Translations under genes and position numbers: made by a program
Shown: piece by piece, positions 7,867 to 15,398 of the stretch
Position numbering within the stretch: position 1 is the first letter of the stretch
Layout of the letters: each line of letters starts with the position of its first letter
Notes under the pieces: generated by a model
The model's database searches: none
What the model saw: the letters and a program-made list of their open reading frames with translations, nothing else
What the model was told of the DNA's origin: nothing
Assembly: GCF_000721175.1 (NCBI RefSeq)
Contig: NZ_JOEZ01000008.1
Location: 124,001-188,000 of the forward strand
Length of the DNA: 64,000 nt
Direction of reading: 5' to 3'
DNA from: Streptomyces anulatus
GTDB lineage: Bacteria; Actinomycetota; Actinomycetes; Streptomycetales; Streptomycetaceae

Positions 7867-10425
7867 TCAGATCAAGCCGTCCCACATCTGCTCCAGCAGC
7901 ACAGACCACCAGCTCTCCGGCGACGCCAGCGCCGCCGGGTCCAGCGCCACCAGCTGTGCCTGGAAGTCGACGGTCCAACGGCCCGCCTGCTCCGGGTTCA
8001 GCCCGAACCTCAGCCGCCACATCCGGCCCAGCAGCGCCATCGACCGCACGAACTCCGGCAGCCCGGTGTTCACGAACTGCGGCGGCACCGACTGCCCGCC
8101 GGGCCCCGCCTCCACCGGAACGGCGACGATGTTCGCCGTGCCGTACTGAACACAGAGCGCCTTGCCGAAGTCCGTACCCACCACCAGGTACGACCCCGCG
8201 TCCGGCGCGGGCTGCACCTGACGCTGCGCCGCCAGCTCGGCCAGCGTCGGCACCACCGGCTGCCCCGGCTGCGCCCAGAAGAACGGCCCGAAATCGGCGG
8301 GCAGCCCCGCCCACACCAGGGTGTGCGCGACCACCTCGGGCACCCCCTGACGGGACACCGCCCGCTGGTCGAACCGCAGGATGCCCTGCGGACCGAACGC
8401 CTGCGCCAGCTCCTCGGCCACCGCCTCCGGCGGCAGCGCGGGCGCGGGCGGCATCTGCGGCAGCGGCGCCCGCACCGGAGCGGGCCGCGCCGGGCCGTCC
8501 GCGACCTGGTGCAGCTCGCCCTGGTGCGTCAGCAGATGCCGCATGCCCTGCTGCCGACTGGCGTGATCCGTGCCGTACGGAGCGACGCTGGTGATCCGCA
8601 CCTGCGGCCACGTCTCCCGGATCATCCGGGCGCAGTACCCGCCCGGCAGCTCGCAGGACGCCAGCTCGGTGTGCAGCTCGATGACCTGCTGCGGCGGCAC
8701 GTTCATCGCCCGCAGCTCGTGCAGCATCTGCCACTCGGGGTGCGGGGTGCCCGGCGCCGAGCGGCGGATCAGCTGCTGCTCGCTGCCGTCCGGAGCCCGG
8801 AACCGCAGCACGGCCTGATAGCCGGGGCCCACGGTCGGCTGACCGGTGGGCTGCTGCGGATAGCCGTAGGCCGGGGGCGGCGGGGTGTGCTGACCGGGCG
8901 GCGGGCCCGGCGGACCGGGCGGCTGCGGTACGGGACCGGGGGCCCCGCCCAGCGAAGCGCCCGGGGCCCCGGGAGGACCGGGCGGGCCGGGCGGACCGAC
9001 CTGGCCCGGACCCGCGAACATCGTCTCCGCGTGGTGCACCCCACCACCCGGAGGCGGCGTGGAACCCGGCGGCGGCCCCGGCGGACCAGGAGGCTGCGGC
9101 GCCCCCGGAACACCGGGCGGACCAGGAGGCTGCGGGGCCCCCGGAGCACCGGGCGGGCCCGGCGGCCTCGGCGCACCCGGGACGCCCGCACCGATGCTGC
9201 TCCCGTCGGCGAGCATCGTCGCGGCATGGTGCATCCCACCACCCGGAGGAGGCGTGGAACCGGGCGGCGGACCGGGAGGAGCGGGAGGCCCGGGAGGCGG
9301 CGTGGAACCCGGCGGCGGCTCCGGAGTCGAGGTGGCACCGGGCGGTCCGGGCGGGCCGAGCTGGGAGACGAGCTGCGTCGGGACGTACCCGCCCGCCGGG
9401 GCACCGGGCGCACCCGGACCCGAAGGCGGCGGCGTCGCTCCCGGAGGCATACCGGGAATCCCCGGCGCACCGGGCGGCGGCGGAGTCGCCGAACCGCCCC
9501 CGCGCGCACCGCGCGGCGGCACCACGGCCTTGCTGGTCGCCGCGTCGGCGATGTCACCGGCCCCGCCCTGCGCACCCCGGTCCGGCCGGAGAGCCGGAGC
9601 CACCTGCGTACGTGGCAGCTGACTGCCCCCGGACATCAGCGCGGTGGGCGCCTCCGCCGGGACGACAGGCGGCGGGGCCTCCTCGTCGTCCGTCCCCGAC
9701 AGCGGCGGCGCGAACACCGTCGCGGGCAGCGGCACCGCCCCGTCGTCGGAGTCGGAATTGGTGTCCGTACCCGCCCAGGGGGTCGCCCCGGCGGGCACAC
9801 CCTCGGAAGCCGTGGGCTCGTAGGCGTCGCCACCGCCGGCGGCGGGCCACGACGCTGCGGACCCCCCGGCGGAAGAAGAGGACGAAGAGGAAGAAGGGGG
9901 AGAGGAAGAGGAGGGCGGAGGTGTCGCGTCCGAAGGACCGGGAACGGGAGCCTCCCCCGCCGCCGATACCGACGGGGACGGGGAGGAGGGCGGCGACGGC
10001 TCGGCCGCCTCCGACTCCCGCCGCTCCGCACGATGATCCGGAATCCCCAGCTTGTCCGCCGCCTCCTGGAGCCACTCCGGCGGAGTCAGCAGGAACGACG
10101 TCTGGTTCAGATCCACCCGCTGCGGCGGCTCAGGCGCGGCGGCCGGCGCCCCGGCCGGAGCCCCGTACTCCTCCTCGTACCGCCGGATCACCTCACCCAC
10201 CGGCAGCCCCGGCCACAACGTCGCCTCACCGCTGTCCCGGGCGATCACCAGCCGCTGACGGCCCCCGTCCGAGACCGGACCCTCCGGCCGGTCCTCGGCC
10301 CACACCACGAAACCCAGCTCGAACTCACGGACCCGCACCTCACGGTGCTGATACGCGGGCACGTCACCGTTGACCCACTCGTCGGCCCGCTCCTGCGCCT
10401 GCGCGAAAGTCACCACCGCGCTCAC
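7867..10425 (-). CDS. YrhB-like/deaminase/SUKH-4 multidomain protein
   Basis: This 852-residue mosaic starts at a GTG overlapping the upstream stop (GTGA). Residues 1-95 resemble YrhB/Imm35 immunity domains (FAQAQERADEWVNGD). Residues 95-530 are acidic/Ser-rich then collagen-like Gly-Pro-Pro repeats, with two copies of a GGGxHHAxTM motif. Residues 535-640 look like a zinc nucleoside/nucleic-acid deaminase: an HPE (HxE) motif, then HTELASC and GYC supplying the paired cysteines. Residues 665-852 match SUKH-4 immunity proteins (LVVGTDFGKALCVQYGT, FVRSMALLGRMWRL). No signal peptide or membrane helix is seen, so it should be cytoplasmic. A toxin-like domain and immunity-like domains in one chain suggests self-restrained activity. 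Domain calls are by eye. Confidence 0.8.
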   Translation of the reverse strand: MSAVVTFAQAQERADEWVNGDVPAYQHREVRVREFELGFVVWAEDRPEGPVSDGGRQRLVIARDSGEATLWPGLPVGEVIRRYEEEYGAPAGAPAAAPEPPQRVDLNQTSFLLTPPEWLQEAADKLGIPDHRAERRESEAAEPSPPSSPSPSVSAAGEAPVPGPSDATPPPSSSSPPSSSSSSSSAGGSAASWPAAGGGDAYEPTASEGVPAGATPWAGTDTNSDSDDGAVPLPATVFAPPLSGTDDEEAPPPVVPAEAPTALMSGGSQLPRTQVAPALRPDRGAQGGAGDIADAATSKAVVPPRGARGGGSATPPPPGAPGIPGMPPGATPPPSGPGAPGAPAGGYVPTQLVSQLGPPGPPGATSTPEPPPGSTPPPGPPAPPGPPPGSTPPPGGGMHHAATMLADGSSIGAGVPGAPRPPGPPGAPGAPQPPGPPGVPGAPQPPGPPGPPPGSTPPPGGGVHHAETMFAGPGQVGPPGPPGPPGAPGASLGGAPGPVPQPPGPPGPPPGQHTPPPPAYGYPQQPTGQPTVGPGYQAVLRFRAPDGSEQQLIRRSAPGTPHPEWQMLHELRAMNVPPQQVIELHTELASCELPGGYCARMIRETWPQVRITSVAPYGTDHASRQQGMRHLLTHQGELHQVADGPARPAPVRAPLPQMPPAPALPPEAVAEELAQAFGPQGILRFDQRAVSRQGVPEVVAHTLVWAGLPADFGPFFWAQPGQPVVPTLAELAAQRQVQPAPDAGSYLVVGTDFGKALCVQYGTANIVAVPVEAGPGGQSVPPQFVNTGLPEFVRSMALLGRMWRLRFGLNPEQAGRWTVDFQAQLVALDPAALASPESWWSVLLEQMWDGLI

Positions 10426-11399
10426 CCCTCCACCGGGACGGCGCGCGCGAAGCCGCCGTCCACCATCAGGTTCGCCACGGTCTCCAGCTCCGGCGGATTC
10501 CCCGCCAGCCGCTGGAGGAAGGCGTCGAAGTCCGCACCGCAGGGCAGCAACAGCCGCTCCACACGCTCCTGGACACTCCAGCCGTCCTGGTCCCGGGCAT
10601 CGTCGTACGGGCAGAACCACACCGAACCGACGTCCTGCCCGCGCACCTTCACCGCCAGGATCCCGCCCTGGACGAACGCGACACCCAGGTAGTCCTTGGT
10701 GAAGTGGTCCCGCAGGCACTTGTTCACGTACACCAGGTCGTTCACCGCGGCCTCGTCACGCACCGTGAAGAACGGCTGGTCCACCAGCAGCCCCAGCTCC
10801 GCGTCCAGCGCCGCGCCCACCGGGGCCGAACCGCCCGCCGCCTTGAGGAACGAGCGGTACGCTCCGGGCAACCGGTAACCGAGATCCTCCTCGACGCCCT
10901 GGACCTGCTGCTCGCTCACCGCACCCGCGCCCTTGGGCAGCCGGAAATGCGCCGGACGGGTCTCCTGCAACGGGCGGGTGCCCCGCCGGTTCTGGTCCAC
11001 GTCCGTACCCGCCAGACCGCCGTGATGACGCAGCAGCGCCTTCACCTCGACCGGCACCAACTCCATCCGGCGGCCACCCGGCACGTGGTGCCACGTCCAG
11101 CCGTGCGGAGTCGCCACCGCGGGAATCGTGTCCCACAGGTCGTGACCGCTCGCCGCCAACGCCGCGTTCGCCGACACGTAGTCGGTGAGGCGCAGCTCGT
11201 CGATGCCGAAGCCCGGGGGCGGATCGGCGATCTCGGCCGCGGCACGCGCGTACGGCGAAAGAACCGGGTGGCCGCTCCCGTCCATCCGCACCCCTCTGGG
11301 GTGACGGGACGCCCGGACCGGGTCCGGAAAGTTCACGACCTGCCCGGCGTAGGCGGCGTTCGGTGGCGCGGCTTGCTGCCCGAGCCGACCTGTCGTCAT
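10422..11399 (-). CDS. WHH nuclease-like plus SUKH-1 (SMI1/KNR4) fusion
   Basis: A 325-residue protein. Around residues 95-125 it carries GWTWHHVPGGRRMELVPVE followed by a downstream HHGG, which closely resembles the WHH branch of HNH/endonuclease VII toxins. Residues about 160-310 form a SMI1/KNR4 (SUKH-1) domain: VEEDLGYRLPGAYRSFLKA, LGVAFVQGGILAVKVRG. A toxin-family nuclease motif and an immunity fold are thus fused. The ATG at 11399 has GGGGG about 8 bases upstream; the longer reading from 11483 does not. It overlaps the SUKH-4 gene by 4 bases and is divergent from the YwqJ-like gene. No export signal is visible. Confidence 0.82.
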   Translation of the reverse strand: MTTGRLGQQAAPPNAAYAGQVVNFPDPVRASRHPRGVRMDGSGHPVLSPYARAAAEIADPPPGFGIDELRLTDYVSANAALAASGHDLWDTIPAVATPHGWTWHHVPGGRRMELVPVEVKALLRHHGGLAGTDVDQNRRGTRPLQETRPAHFRLPKGAGAVSEQQVQGVEEDLGYRLPGAYRSFLKAAGGSAPVGAALDAELGLLVDQPFFTVRDEAAVNDLVYVNKCLRDHFTKDYLGVAFVQGGILAVKVRGQDVGSVWFCPYDDARDQDGWSVQERVERLLLPCGADFDAFLQRLAGNPPELETVANLMVDGGFARAVPVEG

Positions 11400-11634
11400 G
11401 GCTGTTGCCCCCTGCTGCGTCCGGTGTTCCGCACAGCCTAAGCGGTGGGGCAACAGGGGATCCCGTCCCGCCGGTTCCGTCACGAACGGTCACATTCACG
11501 TGACGGTGAGGCGACGGTCTCGCACCTTCGGGCGACACGCGGACGCCATTCCCCGACCCAGCTTCCCCACCACCCGGCACATTTGGCAGGCTGTCCCCGC
11601 AACTCGGGGGATTGCAGGGAGGGACGCCAACACG
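11400..11634. promoter_or_regulatory. Divergent promoter region of the SUKH/deaminase locus
   Basis: This 235-bp gap separates the two divergently transcribed toxin/immunity-domain gene pairs and must hold both promoters. It carries a GGGAGGG ribosome site for the rightward gene and GGGGG for the leftward one. I see no clear dyad operator. Confidence 0.45.
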
Positions 11635-12159
11635 ATGCATTCCACACAAACCGCCACATCAGGGGATCCGCGACTCACCTGGAGCAGCACCGAGACCAGC
11701 CGCACGCCCCGCCTGATCCACCGCCGCGACGGGATCCTCCCCGCCGTGGCCGCCGCCCTGTCCGTACGCGGCGAGACACTCACCTGCACCGCGGGCAAGG
11801 GGGACCAGCCACCCGTGCTGCACCCGCTCGTCCAGGACTTCCTCGACACCCTCACCAGCGGCCAGCGCGAACGCTTCACCGGCCGCTGCCCCGAAGCCAT
11901 ACTGCTCTCCCGCCAGCTCACCGCCGCCGAGAGCGGTCGCTCCAAACGCGCCCAGCGAAAACCCCTGACCAACGGGGAAGCCCGCCGCGCGCTCAAACAC
12001 TCCCGGCTCACCGCCCGCCGCATCCGCGAGGACGGCGACCCCCTCCACGGCAGCTACGCCCCGCCCTGCCGATCCTGCTCGGCACTCCTGTCCCACTTCG
12101 GCGTACGCCCCGTCGACCTCACCTCCACCGGCGCCGCGACCACCGCCGAGAAGGGCTGA
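11635..12159 (+). CDS. YwqJ-like deaminase-domain protein
   Basis: This 174-residue protein has the zinc-deaminase signature of YwqJ-type toxin domains: RCPEAILLSRQL supplies CxE, and near the C-terminus YAPPCRSCSALLSHFGV supplies PCxxC. The same domain occurs as the C-terminal warhead of Bacillus YwqJ-type polymorphic toxins. Here it stands almost alone after a short N-terminal region, with no signal peptide or delivery domain. The ATG at 11635 follows a GGGAGGG site. The SUKH-3 gene starts 10 bases after the stop, the classic toxin-immunity order. The substrate (free nucleoside, RNA or DNA) is unknown. Confidence 0.85.
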   Translation: MHSTQTATSGDPRLTWSSTETSRTPRLIHRRDGILPAVAAALSVRGETLTCTAGKGDQPPVLHPLVQDFLDTLTSGQRERFTGRCPEAILLSRQLTAAESGRSKRAQRKPLTNGEARRALKHSRLTARRIREDGDPLHGSYAPPCRSCSALLSHFGVRPVDLTSTGAATTAEKG

Positions 12160-12169
12160 CCGCCCACCG

Positions 12170-12667
12170 ATGCACGACCACCAGCAGCACTCCTCCACCC
12201 GCTTCCCCGTCGCCGTCGACGCCGCCCTGCGCGAAGCGGGCTGGCAGCCCGGCCGCTGGGACATCCGCCAGGCGGAGGAATGGGCCGACGCGCTGCGCTC
12301 CCACGCCTCACCGGCCGGCCACCAGCACGCCGTCTTCCCGGCCGCGGTCGAGGCCTGGGCCGAGTTCGGCGGCCTCCACATCACCGCGTCCGCGCCCGGC
12401 CGGCACATCGCGCCCGCGTCGGTCCGCATCGACCCGCTGAGCGGACTCCACCTGGCCCGGACGCTCGGGGACCTCGGCCGCGCCCTGGAGACGGAGGTCA
12501 GCCCCCTCGGGGCGGAGGGGGAGGAGCAGGCGGTCCTGGCGATCGACACGGAGGGCCGGGTGTACAGCATCGACCACACGGGGGACTGGTTCCTGGGCCA
12601 GGACATCGACGAGGCCCTGGCCACCCTGGTCACCGGCACGCAACCGGCCCGCCTGACGTCGGCGTAG
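12170..12667 (+). CDS. SUKH-3 immunity-type protein
   Basis: A 165-residue SUKH-3 domain protein: FPVAVDAALREAGWQPGRWD at the N-terminus, FPAAVEAWAEFGGLHI in the middle, and DTEGRVYSIDHTGDWFLGQD near the end. SUKH-3 proteins are predicted immunity factors for nucleic-acid-targeting toxins and often neighbour YwqJ-type deaminases. Cotranscription with the preceding deaminase gene (10-base spacing) strongly suggests that pairing. It is acidic (rich in Glu/Asp), as immunity proteins often are. Confidence 0.88.
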   Translation: MHDHQQHSSTRFPVAVDAALREAGWQPGRWDIRQAEEWADALRSHASPAGHQHAVFPAAVEAWAEFGGLHITASAPGRHIAPASVRIDPLSGLHLARTLGDLGRALETEVSPLGAEGEEQAVLAIDTEGRVYSIDHTGDWFLGQDIDEALATLVTGTQPARLTSA

Positions 12668-13020
12668 CCCCCACCGGACCGACCACCCCCAGCCCGCCCG
12701 GCGCGCCCCCGAACGGCACCGTCGCACCATCCGGCCCGCCCGGCGTTCGACGACGGAACCGTCGCTCGGGACGAACGGGCGCCATCGCTTCCCGGCCATG
12801 AAAGGGTGCCGCTCCCCACCGCCAGGGTTCCGTCCTCGAACGCCGGACGGGCTGAGATGGGCGGCCGCCCCAAAGCCGGACGGCCTGAGATGGCCGGCCC
12901 TCACACGCCGGGACGGCTGGAGTGGCTAGCCCCCAAAGCCGGACGGCTGGAGCGGGCGGCCCGCCAAGCCGGACAGGCGCACCGCCGGACAGGCGCACCG
13001 CCGGACAGGCCGGGACAGGC
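12668..13020. repeat. Degenerate intergenic GC-rich repeats
   Basis: This 353-bp non-coding stretch consists of short imperfect repeats. Variants of AAGCCGGACGGCTGGAG occur three or four times (about 12875-12990), GCGCACCGCCGGACAG occurs twice in tandem near 12976-13010, and a CGAACGCCGGACGGGCTGA unit lies near 12836. Units of this last type are scattered widely between Streptomyces genes. It separates the convergent SUKH-3 and histidine-kinase genes and may also serve as a terminator. Confidence 0.65.
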
Positions 13021-14340
13021 TCAGGCGCCCGAGCCGTCAGGCAGCACCGCCGAGACCCGGAAGCCCCCCGCCTCCGTGGGACCGGACACGAACACGCCCC
13101 CCAGCCCCAGCACCCGCTCCCGCATCCCCACCAGACCGTTCCCCCCGCTCGGCAACCCCGCATCCGCCGCCGCCGAGTCCGAAGGACCGTTCTCCACCTG
13201 CATCGCGACCTCGGCCTCCCGATGCGCGAGCCGCACCCACGTCTTCGCACCCGCCGCATGCTTGTGCACGTTCGTCAGCGCCTCCTGCACCACCCGGAAC
13301 GCCGTCTGCTCGACCTCCGGCGGATACGGCCGCAGCTCACCGTCCACCGACAGCTCGACGGTCATCCCCGCCTGCCGCGACTGCGCCACCAACGCCTCCA
13401 GCTCGTGCAGCCGGGGCCCGTCCTCGGACGCGGCGGCGGCGGCCGCGACGGCCGCCTGCCTCACCGACGCCAGCGGAACCGCCCCCGCGGCGGCCGGCGC
13501 GATCAGCGCGTCCCCGGTCCGCAGCACCCCGAGCATCTCGCGCAGCTCCGTCAGCGCCTGCCGGCCCATGTCCCCGACCAGCGCCGCGTTCCGCACCGCC
13601 TTCGCCGGGTCCTTCGGCGCGACGGCCTGGAGAGCGGCGGCATGGACCACCATCAGGCTCACCCGATGCGCGACCACGTCATGCATCTCCCGGGCGATCC
13701 GGGTCCGCTCCTCCGTACGCGCCCACTCAGCCCGCTCCTCGGCCCGGTCCGCGAGCAGCGACAGCTCCCGCTCCAGCGAATCGGCCCGCTCCCGCAGGCT
13801 CTCCATCAGCCGGCGTCTCGCCCCTATGTAGAGGCCGAACAACACGGACGGGGCCGTCAGCCCCACCGCCATGAAGACGGACATCAGCGGGACGTACCAG
13901 TCCCCCGGCCCGAAGTCGGCCTGCTCGGCCACGCTCTGCCGCAGCCGCACGTAGGTGACGATGAACGTCCCCACCAGCGCCATCCCCGCCAGGACGACGG
14001 TGATCCGGCGCGGCACCTCGGACGCGGCCAGCGTGTAGAGGCCCACCAGGGCCATCAGGAAGCCCATCTCGGCCGGCGTCATCGCGATCGTCACGAGCAC
14101 CACGGCGATCGGCCACCGCCGGCGCACCAGCAGCACCGAACCCGCCAACAGCCCGAACACCACGCCCACCGGCACCGGAACCCCGGTGTTCCGGGCGAAC
14201 TCCACCCCCTCCAGGCCACACTCCAGCGCCGACACCAGCGCCAGTCCCACGTCCAGGGCGACACTGCGTCGCCGCTCCCACCACCAGTAGCCGCGGGTGG
14301 TCGATCCCGCCGCTTCCCGGTCTGCCCCCGTTGCGGTCAT
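13021..14340 (-). CDS. NarL-class sensor histidine kinase (orphan)
   Basis: This 439-residue kinase has four to six membrane helices in the first 170 residues. A coiled linker follows, then a HisKA_3 dimerisation domain with the phospho-acceptor His in RIAREMHDVVAHRVSL. The HATPase_c domain has the N box VQEALTNVHKHA and the G box GGNGLVGMRERV. It should sense an unknown membrane or external signal and phosphorylate a NarL/LuxR-type regulator. No regulator gene is adjacent; the nearest LuxR-type regulators lie 14-18 kb away. It has a long run of alanines before the ATP domain. The start is a clean ATG at 14340. Confidence 0.92.
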   Translation of the reverse strand: MTATGADREAAGSTTRGYWWWERRRSVALDVGLALVSALECGLEGVEFARNTGVPVPVGVVFGLLAGSVLLVRRRWPIAVVLVTIAMTPAEMGFLMALVGLYTLAASEVPRRITVVLAGMALVGTFIVTYVRLRQSVAEQADFGPGDWYVPLMSVFMAVGLTAPSVLFGLYIGARRRLMESLRERADSLERELSLLADRAEERAEWARTEERTRIAREMHDVVAHRVSLMVVHAAALQAVAPKDPAKAVRNAALVGDMGRQALTELREMLGVLRTGDALIAPAAAGAVPLASVRQAAVAAAAAASEDGPRLHELEALVAQSRQAGMTVELSVDGELRPYPPEVEQTAFRVVQEALTNVHKHAAGAKTWVRLAHREAEVAMQVENGPSDSAAADAGLPSGGNGLVGMRERVLGLGGVFVSGPTEAGGFRVSAVLPDGSGA

Positions 14341-14496
14341 GGCATCCAGCCTACGGGCGGACGCATCTCATTTTCCGGTGACCGGCAACAGCACGTTCCG
14401 CGTTCGAACAAGCACGAAACACATGCCGATCGCCTGAAATGGCGAATCGACCGCACTTTCGACCCGGACGTTCGCATTCCGGACGACGATCTCCGT

Positions 14497-15208
14497 ATGA
14501 CGGAAACCACAGGCAAGTACGCCGACTTCGAGGGATTGCGCGAGCGGGCGGTGGCGCTGCGCCGGGAGGGGCTCAGCCGCCGCCAGATCCGCGACCGGCT
14601 CCACGTCGACAACAACGACATCCTCAACCGACTCCTGCAGGGAGAGCCCGCGCCGGAGTGGACGAAGCGCCCGAACGCCAAGGACGACCTCCGGGAGAAG
14701 GCTCGCGAGCTTCGGCTCCAGGGCATGACCTACGACCAGATCCAGGTGGAGCTGGGCTGCTCGAAAGGGTCGATCTCGTCATGGGTACGGGATCTGCCGA
14801 AGCCGGAGCGCAAGCGCACCCGAGAGGAGTCCTCCGCCATCGGACGACGCGGCTGGGAAGCCGCGCTCCAGCGGCGGGACACCGAGCGCCAGGCCACGAA
14901 GGGCAGGGCGGCGGACGAGGTCGGCGAGATGACCGGTCGCGAGCTCTTCCTGTTGGGCGTCGCCCTCTACTGGGCAGAGGGCCGAGCAGTACTGGATCGC
15001 CCTTACGGGGGCCGGCCCTTCAGCGTTCGGCAAGACGTCCCTCAAGACGCACTCCCCGAAGACGAATCGTAAGAACATCGGCGACAACTACCGGGGCTGC
15101 CTTTCTGTGCGTGTCCTGAAAGGTGCCGACCTGTACCGTCGCATCGAAGGCTCCTGGTGCGGCATAGTAGGGGCTGCAAAACGAGCCGATCAAGAGAATC
15201 GGACATAA
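14497..15208 (+). pseudogene. Broken HTH/transposase-like protein gene (internal deletion plus frameshift)
   Basis: The open part (14497-15072) encodes two helix-turn-helix repeats (LSRRQIRDRLHVDNND and MTYDQIQVELGCSKGSISSW) up to LLGVALYWAEG near 14985. The frame then degrades. In a second frame, from about 14985 to a TAA at 15206-15208, the sequence reads AEQYWIALTGAGPSAFGKTS and later LKGADLYRRIEGSWCGIV, which I recognise as the normal C-terminal part of this actinobacterial family. Roughly 50-60 residues normally lying between these blocks are missing. A deletion, perhaps between short GCAGAG/GCCGAG-like repeats, joined the blocks out of frame. The gene ends 12 bases before tRNA-Gln. Confidence 0.75.
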
Positions 15209-15220
15209 GTGGCGATACCA

Positions 15221-15291
15221 TCCCGGGTCGTCTAATGGCAGGACAAATGGTTTTGGTCCATTGAATGAGGGTTCGATTCCTTCCCCGGGAG
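15221..15291 (+). tRNA. tRNA-Gln (anticodon UUG)
   Basis: The cloverleaf folds by hand. Acceptor stem TCCCGGG/CCCGGGA, D arm GTCT...GGAC, anticodon stem AATGG/CCATT with loop TTTTGGT (anticodon TTG at loop positions 3-5), T arm GAGGG-TTCGATT-CCTTC, discriminator G. Only CA of the CCA end follows, so CCA must be added enzymatically. It reads CAA, a rare codon in this GC-rich genome. Confidence 0.93.
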
Positions 15292-15298
15292 CACGCCT

Positions 15299-15329
15299 GC
15301 GGGCCCCGACCACACCGGTCGGGGCCCGC
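15299..15329 (+). terminator. Terminator after tRNA-Gln
   Basis: A perfect 13-bp stem, GCGGGCCCCGACC / GGTCGGGGCCCGC, with a 5-base loop lies 7 bases past the tRNA and is followed by C-rich sequence and a short TTT. Confidence 0.8.
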
Positions 15330-15398
15330 CCCCGTTTCCAGCGGAAACACCCCCGGTATCCTGCGGATGACCACCACCCGAAGCCGAAGGGCACATCC

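Noticed and set aside
8850..9480. Regular repeats resembling a repeat array or CRISPR
   Set aside because: They are in-frame codons of the Gly-Pro-Pro linker of the SUKH-4 protein; there are no unique spacers between constant repeats.
12922..14496. Upstream extension of the HTH gene frame (to 12922)
   Set aside because: It is antisense to the histidine kinase and rich in Arg/Pro/His. The ATG at 14497 fits the family's start.
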